From the NCBI GenBank assembly GCA_902492275.1, contig CABUKW010000077.1, forward strand, positions 1 through 13,548: a stretch of DNA of 13,548 nucleotides, in the 5' to 3' direction. The notes under the pieces are model-generated. The model was not told the DNA's origin and did not search any database. It saw only the letters and a program-made list of their open reading frames with translations. Origin of the DNA: an uncultured Peptococcaceae bacterium (GTDB lineage Bacteria; Bacillota; Peptococcia; Peptococcales; Peptococcaceae). Numbering within the stretch: the first letter of the stretch is position 1; every line of letters begins with the position of its first letter. Positions 6,752-13,178 of this stretch are shown in pieces. Both the position numbers and the translations under genes were made by a program.

Positions 6752-7258
6752 ATGGAACAGAAAAAAATTCGAATCGGAAAAATTGTCAATTGCCATGGTA
6801 TCAAAGGGGAACTATTGTTATTGCCGCTTACCGATGACAATCATCGTTTTAAAAAGCTGAAAAAGGCTCTATTGGAACTTCCGGGCGCCCGCTACGAAGA
6901 AGTAGAAGTACAGTCTGTTCGGGAACATAAAGGAAATATTTTATTAACGTTAGCCGGTGTCGATGACCGCAACAAAGCAGAGCGATTGAAAAATCTATAT
7001 CTTTGCGTCAATCCAGAAGATGCTGTAAAACCGAAAGGCTCTTATTTCATTTATGAAATTGTAGGGTTGGACGTTTACGAAAACGATGTGTGCCGTGGCA
7101 AAGTGACTGCCGTTTTACAAAATAGCAGCACCGATTTATATGAAGTGCAGTATGAAGACGGTGTATTTTATTTGCCTGCTCTAAAATCGGTAGTCAAGTG
7201 TATTGACCTGGAGAAAAACCGCATGGATGTAGAAATTCCAGATGGCTTGTTAGATTGA
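6752..7258 (+). CDS. rimM: Ribosome maturation factor RimM
   Basis: Assembly factor for the 30S subunit that binds S19 and helps the 16S rRNA 3' domain (head) mature. The 168-residue length is normal. The N-terminal RimM domain begins IRIGKIVNCHGIKGELLLL and includes NIPLTL-like strands and DDRNKAERLKN. The C-terminal PRC-barrel covers about residues 95-168, with SYFIYEIVGLDVYE, then FYLPALKSVVKCID and a final VEIPDGLLD, all family hallmarks. Only three bases separate it from ylqD and ten from trmD, so the three are co-translated or tightly linked. The ribosome binding site is weak (CAGGAA inside ylqD), which also suggests translational coupling. Confidence 0.95.
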   Translation: MEQKKIRIGKIVNCHGIKGELLLLPLTDDNHRFKKLKKALLELPGARYEEVEVQSVREHKGNILLTLAGVDDRNKAERLKNLYLCVNPEDAVKPKGSYFIYEIVGLDVYENDVCRGKVTAVLQNSSTDLYEVQYEDGVFYLPALKSVVKCIDLEKNRMDVEIPDGLLD

Positions 7259-7268
7259 GGCAGCAACG

Positions 7269-8000
7269 ATGGACATTAAAATATTTTCCTTATTTCCTGA
7301 AATGTTTACTGGCCCCTTAGGCAGCAGCCTATTGGGAAAAGCGCGCAGCAAAGATATTTTAAATATCGAGGTGATTAACTTTCGGGAATATTCCACCAAC
7401 AAACATCGTGCAGTGGACGATTATCCCTTTGGTGGCGGAGCTGGTATGGTGCTGCAGCCAGAACCGGTGATTTCTGCTCTGCGCAGCAATCTCAATCTGC
7501 AGGATCCGGATACTGAAATTATTCTCATGTCGCCGCAAGGTAACGTATTTAATCAGGAAGCGGCCTGTCAGTTGTCGCACAAAAAACAGTTGGCTTTTAT
7601 CTGCGGTCATTATGAAGGCTTTGATGAGCGCATCCGTGCTTTTGTAACCCAGGAATATTCTATCGGCGATTATGTGCTGACCGGCGGCGAACTGCCGGCT
7701 ATGGTAATGATTGATGCCATCAGCCGTCTAATTCCCGGCGTGATTAAGGAGCAAGAATCCTACGAGGAAGATTCCTTTTACCATGGCTTGTTGGAATATC
7801 CCCACTACACTCGCCCGCAAAATTTTGAAGGCATGGAAGTGCCAGAAATTTTATTGTCAGGCCATCACGAAAATATCCGCAAGTGGCGCAAAAAGGAATC
7901 GCTCCGCCGTACTTTATTGCGCCGTCCTGATTTGCTGGAGAAGTATGAGCTGAACCAAGAAGAAGCGAAAATGCTGGAGGAAATCAAAGCCGAACTGTAG
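7269..8000 (+). CDS. trmD: tRNA (guanine-37-N1)-methyltransferase TrmD
   Basis: SPOUT-class methyltransferase that makes m1G37 next to the anticodon of tRNAs reading CUN, CCN and CGG, using S-adenosylmethionine, and so prevents +1 frameshifting. The product has 243 residues. Visible landmarks are DIKIFSLFPEMF at the N-terminus, GGGAGMV at 55-61 and HYEGFDERI near 113-121. The knot that binds the cofactor contains IGDYVLTGGELP at 132-143 followed by VMIDAISRLIPGV. The C-terminal domain has the DSFYHGLLEYPHYTRP segment and the SGHHENIRKWR motif. GAGG overlaps the rimM stop as ribosome binding site. rplS, usually next, is displaced by 2.65 kb here. Confidence 0.97.
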   Translation: MDIKIFSLFPEMFTGPLGSSLLGKARSKDILNIEVINFREYSTNKHRAVDDYPFGGGAGMVLQPEPVISALRSNLNLQDPDTEIILMSPQGNVFNQEAACQLSHKKQLAFICGHYEGFDERIRAFVTQEYSIGDYVLTGGELPAMVMIDAISRLIPGVIKEQESYEEDSFYHGLLEYPHYTRPQNFEGMEVPEILLSGHHENIRKWRKKESLRRTLLRRPDLLEKYELNQEEAKMLEEIKAEL

Positions 8001-8080
8001 GCGAAAAAAGTTTTTATTGCTACAGCCATTGTTTTCAATCTGCTTGTCTACATGACACCTTTATAGATATGCAGTATTTG

Positions 8081-8106
8081 TTCTGCAAAAAATGCAGAAG
8101 TTTTTA
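8081..8106 (+). terminator. Intrinsic terminator after trmD
   Basis: TTCTGCA (8081-8087) and TGCAGAA (8093-8099) form a perfect 7-bp stem around AAAAA, followed by GTTTTTA. It lies 80 bases after trmD and is the first of several hairpins here. A further imperfect hairpin (TTGCA...TGCAA with CGCT/AGCG inside) occupies about 8112-8138. Confidence 0.6.
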
Positions 8107-8149
8107 TATGATTTGCAATCGCTCTATAGCGTGATGCAAGTTTGAACAG

Positions 8150-8210
8150 AAGAAAAGCGTTCTGATATGCTGTAAAGCTTTTACAGCATATCAGAACGCT
8201 TTTCTTTTTT
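8150..8210. terminator. Bidirectional terminator: 27-bp perfect inverted repeat
   Basis: The arm at 8150-8176 is the exact reverse complement of 8180-8206, with only GCT between them. A T-rich tail TTTCTTTTTT ends it on the plus strand, and the minus strand ends in TTTTCTT. It lies between convergent trmD and degV and can stop transcription from both. The length of the perfect stem is unusual. A smaller hairpin, CAGCTCG/CGAGCTG at 8214-8237, lies between it and the degV stop codon. Confidence 0.8.
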
Positions 8211-8239
8211 GTACAGCTCGCTTTTAGAAACGAGCTGCG

Positions 8240-9103
8240 TCAATCTAAAATTTGTACGCCAACGCCCACTAAGCCCGGCCCTACATGAACACCCAAGCAA
8301 CAACCCAGCTCGCCTTCAATAAACATCGCAGGATTTGGCAGCCGTTTTAAAACCTCATCGCGGATGGAGGCGGCATCATTTAGCCCCATTTGACCACTGC
8401 CAATCAAAGCAATATTATATTTTTTGGCGCTTCCTGCAAATTTTACAGCCAAATCAATAATTTTTTTCAGCGATTGCTGCCGTCCCCGCACCTTAGCGAC
8501 TGTATAATAAACACCTTCTGCGTTACAAGATATGATAGGCTTTAAGTTCAGTGCTGTGCCCAGCATGGCAGTCACCAAACCGATACGGCCGCCCTTTTGC
8601 AGATATTCTAATGTATCCAGACAGTAAAAAACTTTAGACTTGCTGGTCTGCGCAATTAAGGTTAGTTTTAGCGTGTGCCAATCCATACCTTCTGCAATAT
8701 ATTCAGCGGCTTGGATCGCAGAAAAGCCGCTGCCAATGGCAATATTTCTGGTGTCATAAACATAAATATCCAAGTCTTTAATATTGCTGGCTAACAGCGT
8801 GAGCATATTATGCGTGCCGCTAAGTCCGCTGGAGATTGTGACAACCAGCACCTTATTATAGCCTTCAGCCCGAATTTGGTCTAATGCATGCAGCACGGAT
8901 TCTGCACTGGGCAAAGAGGTTTTGGGAATTTCATGGGGCAATCGCTGGTATAATTCCTGTGCCTTTAAATCAATGCCGTCGTCATATTCCCCATCGCTGA
9001 ATATGATGCGCAGCGGGGCGACAAACATGTGATATTTTTCAATCAGTTTTGGCGGCACGTCAGTGCCAGAGTCAATCAAAATTGCGATTTTGTCAGTAGA
9101 CAT
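8240..9103 (-). CDS. degV: DegV family fatty-acid-binding protein
   Basis: Cytoplasmic lipid-binding protein of the DegV/FakB family. Such proteins hold a fatty acid for phosphorylation by FakA, feeding exogenous fatty acids into phospholipids; no fakA is in this window, so the role is inferred from the family. The product has 287 residues, a normal length. Family landmarks are IDSGTD at 10-15, TSLPS at 62-66, SSGLSGT at 91-97, and LEYLQKGGRIG at 165-175, followed by LGTALNLKPI. The final EGELGCCLGVHVGPGLVGVG is the typical C-terminus. The ATG at 9103 follows the upstream gene's TAA with no gap, and GAAGG lies inside that gene, so translation is almost certainly coupled. Gene symbol denotes the family, not a proven orthologue. 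Confidence 0.92.
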   Translation of the reverse strand: MSTDKIAILIDSGTDVPPKLIEKYHMFVAPLRIIFSDGEYDDGIDLKAQELYQRLPHEIPKTSLPSAESVLHALDQIRAEGYNKVLVVTISSGLSGTHNMLTLLASNIKDLDIYVYDTRNIAIGSGFSAIQAAEYIAEGMDWHTLKLTLIAQTSKSKVFYCLDTLEYLQKGGRIGLVTAMLGTALNLKPIISCNAEGVYYTVAKVRGRQQSLKKIIDLAVKFAGSAKKYNIALIGSGQMGLNDAASIRDEVLKRLPNPAMFIEGELGCCLGVHVGPGLVGVGVQILD

Positions 9104-9685
9104 TTACTGCACCTTCTTTTCTGTAGAATCTGTATTTTGATGCTCCTGCGAATGCAGGACAATTATTTTTTGCGTAAAAATTTTGCTGACAACGGATGTA
9201 CAAGCCATCTGCAGTCCCAGCCGTTCTAAAGGAATTTGCTCTGTGGGCGCAGAAATTTTTCCTGTAGACCAACACTGGTATTTTTCAATCATGGCATGCA
9301 GCGCTTCCTCCAATTCCTGACAGAAAGAATCATAGGCAATACGCATGCCGTCAATTTCTGTCTGCAAAAAGATGCCTTCCTTGATTTCTGGAATTAAGAG
9401 AACCTGTTTTAGAATTGTGATGACAATTAAATGAGACAGGTGCATGCGTTCATATTTCTTTTTATTGGGCTTGGGCATAATATTTAATTTGACATAATTA
9501 TTAATCATAGCCGATGTAATGACTTTGTTGTCACTCTGCCCAACTAAGGGTGATAAATATCGTTCAATGAGTGTAATCACTTGGTCCATGTAAAGCTCAA
9601 TATCAGGCAGTTCCTCCCAACGGGGAAGCCGGTACTGCTGTAGCTCTTCAATCCAAGAGAGGAGTTGTTGTTCTGTATTTGGCAT
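9104..9685 (-). CDS. DUF1836 domain protein, putative transcriptional regulator
   Basis: Protein of the DUF1836 family, uncharacterised but with a helix-turn-helix-like N-terminal part. The product has 193 residues. The region RLPRWEELPDIELYMDQVI at about 19-37 is the family start. It leads into a possible winged-helix segment with ITSAMINNYVKLNIMPKP and the KKKYERMHLSHLIVITILKQ helix, resembling MerR-type regulators. The rest is helical and acidic with a polar tail. The start at 9685 is chosen over an ATG at 9736 because AAGGAGGGATACC precedes it directly. The gene directly precedes degV (TAA-ATG, no gap), suggesting that it regulates, or works with, the fatty-acid-binding protein. DNA binding is inferred, not seen. 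Confidence 0.78.
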   Translation of the reverse strand: MPNTEQQLLSWIEELQQYRLPRWEELPDIELYMDQVITLIERYLSPLVGQSDNKVITSAMINNYVKLNIMPKPNKKKYERMHLSHLIVITILKQVLLIPEIKEGIFLQTEIDGMRIAYDSFCQELEEALHAMIEKYQCWSTGKISAPTEQIPLERLGLQMACTSVVSKIFTQKIIVLHSQEHQNTDSTEKKVQ

Positions 9686-9707
9686 GGTATCCCTCCTTAT
9701 GATATCA

Positions 9708-9736
9708 ATATTAACGCAAATACTAGCATTCGTCAA
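9708..9736 (-). promoter_or_regulatory. Promoter of the DUF1836-degV operon
   Basis: On the minus strand, TTGACG (9736-9731) is followed after 17 bases by TAATAT (9713-9708). The -35 matches five of six and the -10 four of six. The leader before the ATG would be about 15-20 bases. Confidence 0.6.
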
Positions 9737-9756
9737 TCTGGTTTTTAAAACTAGAT
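9736..9756. repeat. 21-bp imperfect palindrome in the degV/rubrerythrin divergent region
   Basis: ATCTGGTTTT and AAAACTAGAT are inverted copies with one mismatched pair, separated by one T. The palindrome touches the -35 hexamer of the DUF1836-degV promoter. Its symmetry and location suit an operator for a dimeric regulator, possibly DUF1836 itself. No U run follows on either strand, so it is unlikely to be a terminator. Confidence 0.4.
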
Positions 9757-9856
9757 GATAAAAATATAGGAGAAAGGAATATTTTCGCTATGATTTTCCC
9801 ATACTAGAGATAGAACGGAATTTTAAATTTCCAAGTTTATTAAGGAGGTTATCAGG

Positions 9857-10453
9857 ATGACAGTAGAGTTTCAAACTAGCAAAACTAGGGAAAATTTGAT
9901 GCGGGCTTTCGCGGGGGAAAGCCAAGCCCGTAATCGGTACACCTTTGCAGCGGAGCAGGCTAATGAGGCAAAACTGCGTGTGTTGGCAGAAATTTTTAAA
10001 TTTACGGCTGACCAAGAACGCGCCCATGCTAAAATATTTTACGATCATTTGACTCAACTGGCCGGACAGACTATTACAGTGGATGGCACCTATCCCATTG
10101 ACATTGCCGATAACATGTTGGATTTGTTGAACATGGCCCATCACAATGAAATGGAGGAATTTGAATCTGTATACCCAATGTTTGCGCAGATTGCCCAAGA
10201 AGAAGGTTTTACCAAGGTAGCAGCTTCTTTTAAAATGATTGCTCAAATTGAACAGACCCATGCCAAACGCTTCCAGCATATGGCGCAATTGGTGGAACAA
10301 AATCAGTTGTTTGTCTCTAATGGAGAAACTGTGTGGATGTGCTTGAACTGTGGGCATTTGCATACCGGAAAACGAGTGCCAGAGCAATGCCCTGTTTGTC
10401 AGCATAATCAGGGCTTTTTCGTACCGCTTCCTATGGCGCCGTGGACCTGCTGA
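9857..10453 (+). CDS. rbr: Rubrerythrin
   Basis: Non-haem diiron peroxidase that removes hydrogen peroxide in anaerobes, taking electrons through its rubredoxin domain. The product has 198 residues, close to the usual 190-195. The four-helix diiron domain contains E21 in GESQARNRY, E54 and H57 in QERAH, E98 and E101 in HHNEMEEF, and E132 and H135 in EQTHAKRF: all expected iron ligands. The C-terminal rubredoxin-type site has C162-x2-C165 (MCLNCGH) and C178-x2-C181 (CPVCQ). The ATG at 9857 follows TAAGGAGGTTATC. It is divergent from the DUF1836-degV operon and followed by rplS on the same strand; this is the only gene in the window with a clear oxidative-stress role. No PerR-type box is evident. 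Confidence 0.95.
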   Translation: MTVEFQTSKTRENLMRAFAGESQARNRYTFAAEQANEAKLRVLAEIFKFTADQERAHAKIFYDHLTQLAGQTITVDGTYPIDIADNMLDLLNMAHHNEMEEFESVYPMFAQIAQEEGFTKVAASFKMIAQIEQTHAKRFQHMAQLVEQNQLFVSNGETVWMCLNCGHLHTGKRVPEQCPVCQHNQGFFVPLPMAPWTC

Positions 10454-10459
10454 CCATTT

Positions 10460-10481
10460 TGCAGCGTTGTAAAACGCTGCA
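10460..10481. other. Hairpin after rubrerythrin without a T run
   Basis: TGCAGCGTT pairs with AACGCTGCA around GTAA, a perfect 9-bp stem seven bases after the rubrerythrin stop. No U tract follows on either strand, so it may protect the mRNA 3' end, or pause transcription, more than terminate it. Confidence 0.4.
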
Positions 10482-10543
10482 GATACATATGGAAAACAGA
10501 ATAAAAAACATACAGTTTTTTTATGAAAAATTTAAAAAAATGC

Positions 10544-10572
10544 TTGCCTCCACAGGAAAACTCTGTTATACT
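10544..10572 (+). promoter_or_regulatory. Promoter of rplS
   Basis: TTGCCT (10544-10549, four of six), 17-base spacer, TATACT (10567-10572, five of six) with TG one base upstream giving an extended -10. Transcription would start near 10579, about 75 bases before rplS. Confidence 0.7.
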
Positions 10573-10574
10573 AA

Positions 10575-10643
10575 CTTGTGTTTTGAGAAGGACGGTCCGC
10601 TGTTTTACAAGAGGTAAGATAAGAACGTCTAGCGGGAAGGAGG
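10575..10643 (+). ncRNA. L19-type ribosomal protein leader before rplS
   Basis: The leader has two crossing pairings: CTTGT (10575-10579) with ACAAG (10607-10611), and TCCGCTG (10596-10602) with TAGCGGG (10630-10636, two G-U pairs). The second stem ends at the base before the ribosome binding site AAGGAGG (10637-10643). The crossing makes a pseudoknot. An alternative pair GACG (10591-10594)/CGTC (10626-10629) is also possible. I recognise the layout as like the L19_leader family upstream of rplS in Bacillota, where L19 is thought to repress its own synthesis; the family match is from memory. Confidence 0.55.
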
Positions 10644-10652
10644 ACATGCAAA

Positions 10653-11000
10653 ATGAATGATATTATTAGAAGTATTGAACAAGAACAGTTAAGATCTGAT
10701 ATTCCTGACTTCAGACCTGGCGACACAGTACGTGTTGACGTAAAGGTTGTTGAAGGCAATAAAGAACGTATTCAGGCTTTTGAAGGCGTTGTAATCAAAC
10801 GTCGCGGTACTGGTTTAAGCGAAACCTTCACCGTACGCCGTGTCGCTTATGGCGTAGCAGTAGAAAGATGTTTCCCAATCCATTCCCCACGTGTGGACAA
10901 AATTGCAGTGGTACGTCACGGTAAAGTAAGACGTGCAAAGCTGTACTACATGAGAAACCTGTTCGGGAAAGCTGCAAGAATCAAAGAAGTACGTCGCTAG
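10653..11000 (+). CDS. rplS: 50S ribosomal protein L19
   Basis: Large-subunit ribosomal protein located at the 30S-50S interface. The 115-residue product shows the family landmarks PDFRPGDTVRVDVKVVEGNK, then RIQAFEGVVIKRRG, SETFTVRRVAYGVAVER and FPIHSPRVDKIAVVRHGKVR. The ATG at 10653 is preceded by AAGGAGG. In many Bacillota this gene directly follows trmD; here it lies 2.65 kb further on with its own promoter and leader. Autoregulation through the leader is likely. It ends before a clear terminator. Confidence 0.98.
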   Translation: MNDIIRSIEQEQLRSDIPDFRPGDTVRVDVKVVEGNKERIQAFEGVVIKRRGTGLSETFTVRRVAYGVAVERCFPIHSPRVDKIAVVRHGKVRRAKLYYMRNLFGKAARIKEVRR

Positions 11001-11006
11001 GATGTC

Positions 11007-11043
11007 AAGGACTGGGGGAGTTTTCTCCAGTCCTTCTTTATTA
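11007..11043 (+). terminator. Intrinsic terminator of rplS
   Basis: AAGGACTGG (11007-11015) pairs with CCAGTCCTT (11027-11035), six bases after the stop codon, followed by CTTTATTA. The T run is weak but the stem is strong. Confidence 0.75.
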
Positions 11044-11072
11044 AAAAGTATACGGCCTGTCTTGGGCGTGGT

Positions 11073-11135
11073 AAAAGACTATAAATTTTGCTGTTTCTGA
11101 AATCAAACAGCGATTTTATAGTCTTTTTTATTTTT
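11073..11135 (+). terminator. Second terminator hairpin just before the MATE gene
   Basis: AAAAGACTATAAA pairs with TTTATAGTCTTTT, continuing after a small internal loop through GCTGTTT/AAACAGC to the loop CTGAAATC. TTTTTTATTTTT follows. It ends only 12 bases before the MATE start, so it may back up the rplS terminator or act as an attenuator for the MATE gene. Confidence 0.65.
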
Positions 11136-11146
11136 GCGGAAAGGCT

Positions 11147-12505
11147 GTGAGGTTTTTGTCGAAAGAAACTTTAACAGGCAATAAATTGTTGGACCAACCG
11201 ATTTCTTCCCTGTTATTATCCATGTCGCTGCCGATGATGCTGTCAATGGTGGTGCAATCCTTGTACAATATCGTAGATAGTATTTTTGTAGCTCGTTTGG
11301 GCATACAAGCGCTGACAGCAGTTTCCTATGTATTTCCACTGCAGAATATGGTATTGTCCTTAGCGGTGGGCTTTGGAGTCGGCATCAATGCGGTAATTGC
11401 TATGAACTTGGGCAGCGGAAACCGTGAAAAGGCTAATCAAACGGCTACGTTAGGCATGGCGTTGACAGTGCTGCACGGATTGCTGTTCATCCTGCTTGGT
11501 TGCGTCGTTCCGCGGCCATTTTTACAGCTATTCACCGATGATGCGCAGGTGATTGGCTGGGGCTGTCAGTATGCAGGTATCGTTTTTGTGTTTTCTATGG
11601 GCTATTTCTTACAGGTGAGCATGGAAAAGATTTTTCAATCGGTGGGGGAAATGCTGATTACCATGGTGCTGTTGGCCAGTGGCAGCATGATCAATCTTAT
11701 TTTAGACCCCATATTGATTTTTGGCTGGTTTGGAGTTCCCGCTTTCGGTGTAGCTGGCGCCGCTATGGCGACTGTAATTGGACAGACGACAGCCTTTTTC
11801 TTTTATCTCGTTGCATATAAAAAGAAAAACTTAATGGTACAAATTCATCCCCGCTATTTTCGATGGAATGGTCAGCTGGTGTGGAAGCTTTATTACATTG
11901 GAATTCCGGCAGCGATTACCATGGCGTTGCCGTCTATTCTAGCAGGCGCTTTGAATAAAGTATTGTCAGCTTACGGTGATGTTTATGTGGCAGTTATGGG
12001 CATTTACTTTAAATTACAGACCTTTCTCTATATGCCCTCCAACGGCATCGTTCAAGGTTTGCGGCCCATTATTAGCTGTAATTTTGGTGCTGGACGGTAT
12101 GACCGTATGTGGGAAGCGATTAGACGCAGCATGGTAGCGGTAGCAGGCATTATGGCGCTGGGAATGGTGCTGTGTTGGTTATGGCCGGAACAAATCATGG
12201 CGCTCTTTGACGATGATGCGGTATTGCTGGCAGTAGGCGCACAGGCTTTGCCTATCATTAGTTTGGGATTTTTGGTTTCCGCAGTCGGAGTGATTGGGTC
12301 CGGTGTGATGGAGGCTTTGGGCCGCGGCATGGCATCTTTACTCATATCCTTATTGCGGCAGTTTTTGTTGACCGTTCCCTTAGCGTGGAGCTTCGCAGAA
12401 TGGATAGGAATTAATGGCGTGTGGATGGCCTTGCCGTTGGCAGAAGTTTTGGCCTTTTTGTGTGCTAGCTTGCTTTTGTGGCGGTTCTATCAGGAAACTA
12501 GCTAG
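11147..12505 (+). CDS. MATE family efflux transporter
   Basis: Multidrug/toxin extrusion protein that exports small molecules by sodium or proton antiport. The 452-residue length and about 12 hydrophobic helices are typical. N-terminal family landmarks are LSMSLPMMLSMVVQSLYNIV, then DSIFVARLG and a second-half repeat with GIPAAITMALPSILAGALNK. The central SNGIVQGLRPIISCNFGAGR is the strongest MATE signature. The substrate cannot be deduced. The start is uncertain: GTG at 11147 has GGAAAGG only two bases away, whereas TTG at 11156 is eleven bases from it, both imperfect; this trims only three residues. No strong promoter is visible, and a terminator hairpin ends 12 bases upstream, so expression may be low or controlled by read-through. 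Confidence 0.9.
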   Translation: MRFLSKETLTGNKLLDQPISSLLLSMSLPMMLSMVVQSLYNIVDSIFVARLGIQALTAVSYVFPLQNMVLSLAVGFGVGINAVIAMNLGSGNREKANQTATLGMALTVLHGLLFILLGCVVPRPFLQLFTDDAQVIGWGCQYAGIVFVFSMGYFLQVSMEKIFQSVGEMLITMVLLASGSMINLILDPILIFGWFGVPAFGVAGAAMATVIGQTTAFFFYLVAYKKKNLMVQIHPRYFRWNGQLVWKLYYIGIPAAITMALPSILAGALNKVLSAYGDVYVAVMGIYFKLQTFLYMPSNGIVQGLRPIISCNFGAGRYDRMWEAIRRSMVAVAGIMALGMVLCWLWPEQIMALFDDDAVLLAVGAQALPIISLGFLVSAVGVIGSGVMEALGRGMASLLISLLRQFLLTVPLAWSFAEWIGINGVWMALPLAEVLAFLCASLLLWRFYQETS

Positions 12506-12593
12506 GATTTTGTGAGAGGATTTTATGTCTCAATCGCATTTCTTATTCTATGTACGATAAAGAGGATAGCCAAAAATTGATACTTGGGGAAAT

Positions 12594-12625
12594 AAAAAAG
12601 ACCGCCTATCTAAGCGGTCTTTTTT
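12594..12625. terminator. Bidirectional terminator between MATE gene and tRNA-Pro
   Basis: AAAAAAGACCGC and GCGGTCTTTTTT form a perfect 12-bp inverted repeat around CTATCTAA. T runs on both strands fit termination of the MATE mRNA on the plus strand and of the tRNA on the minus strand. Confidence 0.85.
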
Positions 12626-12628
12626 AAG

Positions 12629-12702
12629 TCGGGGTGGAGGGATTCGAACCCCCGGCCCCATGGTCCCAAACCACGTACTCTACCAAACTGAGCCACACCC
12701 CG
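12629..12702 (-). tRNA. tRNA-Pro, anticodon UGG
   Basis: The minus strand folds as a full cloverleaf of 74 bases. The acceptor arm CGGGGTG pairs with CACCCCG, discriminator A. The D arm is GCTC/GAGT. The anticodon stem CGTGG/CCATG holds the loop TTTGGGA, giving TGG in positions 34-36. The T arm is GGGGG/CCCTC around TTCGAAT. CCA is not encoded. This is the tRNA class whose G37 is methylated by TrmD, encoded in the same window. It stands alone with its own promoter and terminator. Confidence 0.96.
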
Positions 12703-12718
12703 TTAACCAACAGAAGTT

Positions 12719-12747
12719 ATTATACTGGGCGTGCGCTTTTTTGTCAA
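12719..12747 (-). promoter_or_regulatory. Perfect consensus promoter of tRNA-Pro
   Basis: On the minus strand, TTGACA (12747-12742), exactly 17 bases, then TATAAT (12724-12719). Both hexamers match the SigA consensus at all six positions, as expected for a highly expressed stable RNA. Confidence 0.88.
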
Positions 12748-12749
12748 TA

Positions 12750-12905
12750 ACTTTTTTCTTGAATTTTTGAGCTTTTATGAAATATGGAATCATAGCAAGG
12801 ACATTGAAACATTCTAAGTATATAAGGCTTGGGATGTGAAGAATTTCTTTTTGCAAATTGTATCAAACATAAAATTTTTCCATTTATACAGCATGAAAGT
12901 CACGG
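12750..12905. other. Gene-free spacer between divergent promoters
   Basis: AT-rich sequence between the tRNA-Pro promoter and the gcvT promoter. I see no open frame with a ribosome binding site, no RNA gene and no clear hairpin or repeat. Confidence 0.6.
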
Positions 12906-12906
12906 A

Positions 12907-12935
12907 TTGACAAGGAAGAATAAATTGCGTATACT
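12907..12935 (+). promoter_or_regulatory. SigA-type promoter of the gcv operon
   Basis: TTGACA at 12907-12912, 17-base spacer, TATACT at 12930-12935 (five of six). Transcription would start near 12942, just ahead of the riboswitch. Confidence 0.82.
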
Positions 12936-12959
12936 AAAGGCAATTCAATGATATACCCG

Positions 12960-13128
12960 GTTGAGGAATTTGGGAGAGAATGTGCATGGCACATCGCCGA
13001 AGGTGCAAGAGCAAAAACTCTCAGGCAAAAGGACTGGATTCGGACGGGACTCTGGAAAGCATTTTTGCACCGACGAAGCAACTTGCATTTTAAAATGCGG
13101 GGAATCTTTCAGGTAAAGCAACAGAGGC
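12960..13128 (+). ncRNA. Tandem glycine riboswitch
   Basis: Two glycine aptamers in a row. Aptamer I has GAGAG (12974-12978) pairing with CTCTC near 13018, the hairpin TGTGC-ATG-GCACA, and the conserved CGCCGAAGGTGC (from 12995) and CTCAGGCAAAAGGAC (to 13034) cores. Aptamer II begins GGACTCTGGAAAGC (13047-13060), with the cores CACCGACGAAGCAAC (from 13069) and CTTTCAGGTAAAGCAACAGAG (ending 13126). Its closing helix P1 pairs CTCTG (13050-13054) with CAGAG (13122-13126). Tandem arrangement and location before gcvT are classic for this family. Exact edges are approximate. Confidence 0.93.
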
Positions 13129-13178
13129 ATGAAAACAAGGATACTTGCAGTGTCGTTATTTTCATGTCTCTGTTTTTT
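13121..13178 (+). terminator. Riboswitch-controlled terminator before gcvT
   Basis: ACAGAGGCATGAAAA (13121-13135) pairs with TTTTCATGTCTCTGT (13159-13173) in 15 pairs, one G-U, and is followed by a T run. Its 5' arm uses the same ACAGAG bases that close aptamer II. Glycine binding should hold those bases in P1 and prevent the terminator, making an ON switch. Confidence 0.85.

Noticed and set aside
9776..9856. A promoter for rubrerythrin
   Set aside because: TATGAT (9789) and CATACT (9800) resemble -10 elements, but neither has a recognisable -35 at proper distance and no PerR-type box was seen.
9788..10405. A 205-codon minus-strand open frame opposite rubrerythrin
   Set aside because: The plus strand encodes a complete rubrerythrin with all metal ligands; the antisense frame has no family features.
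12528..12560. A tiny frame after the MATE gene (ATG at 12524, about 11 codons)
   Set aside because: It has a poor ribosome binding site, is only 11 codons long and shows no similarity or context.
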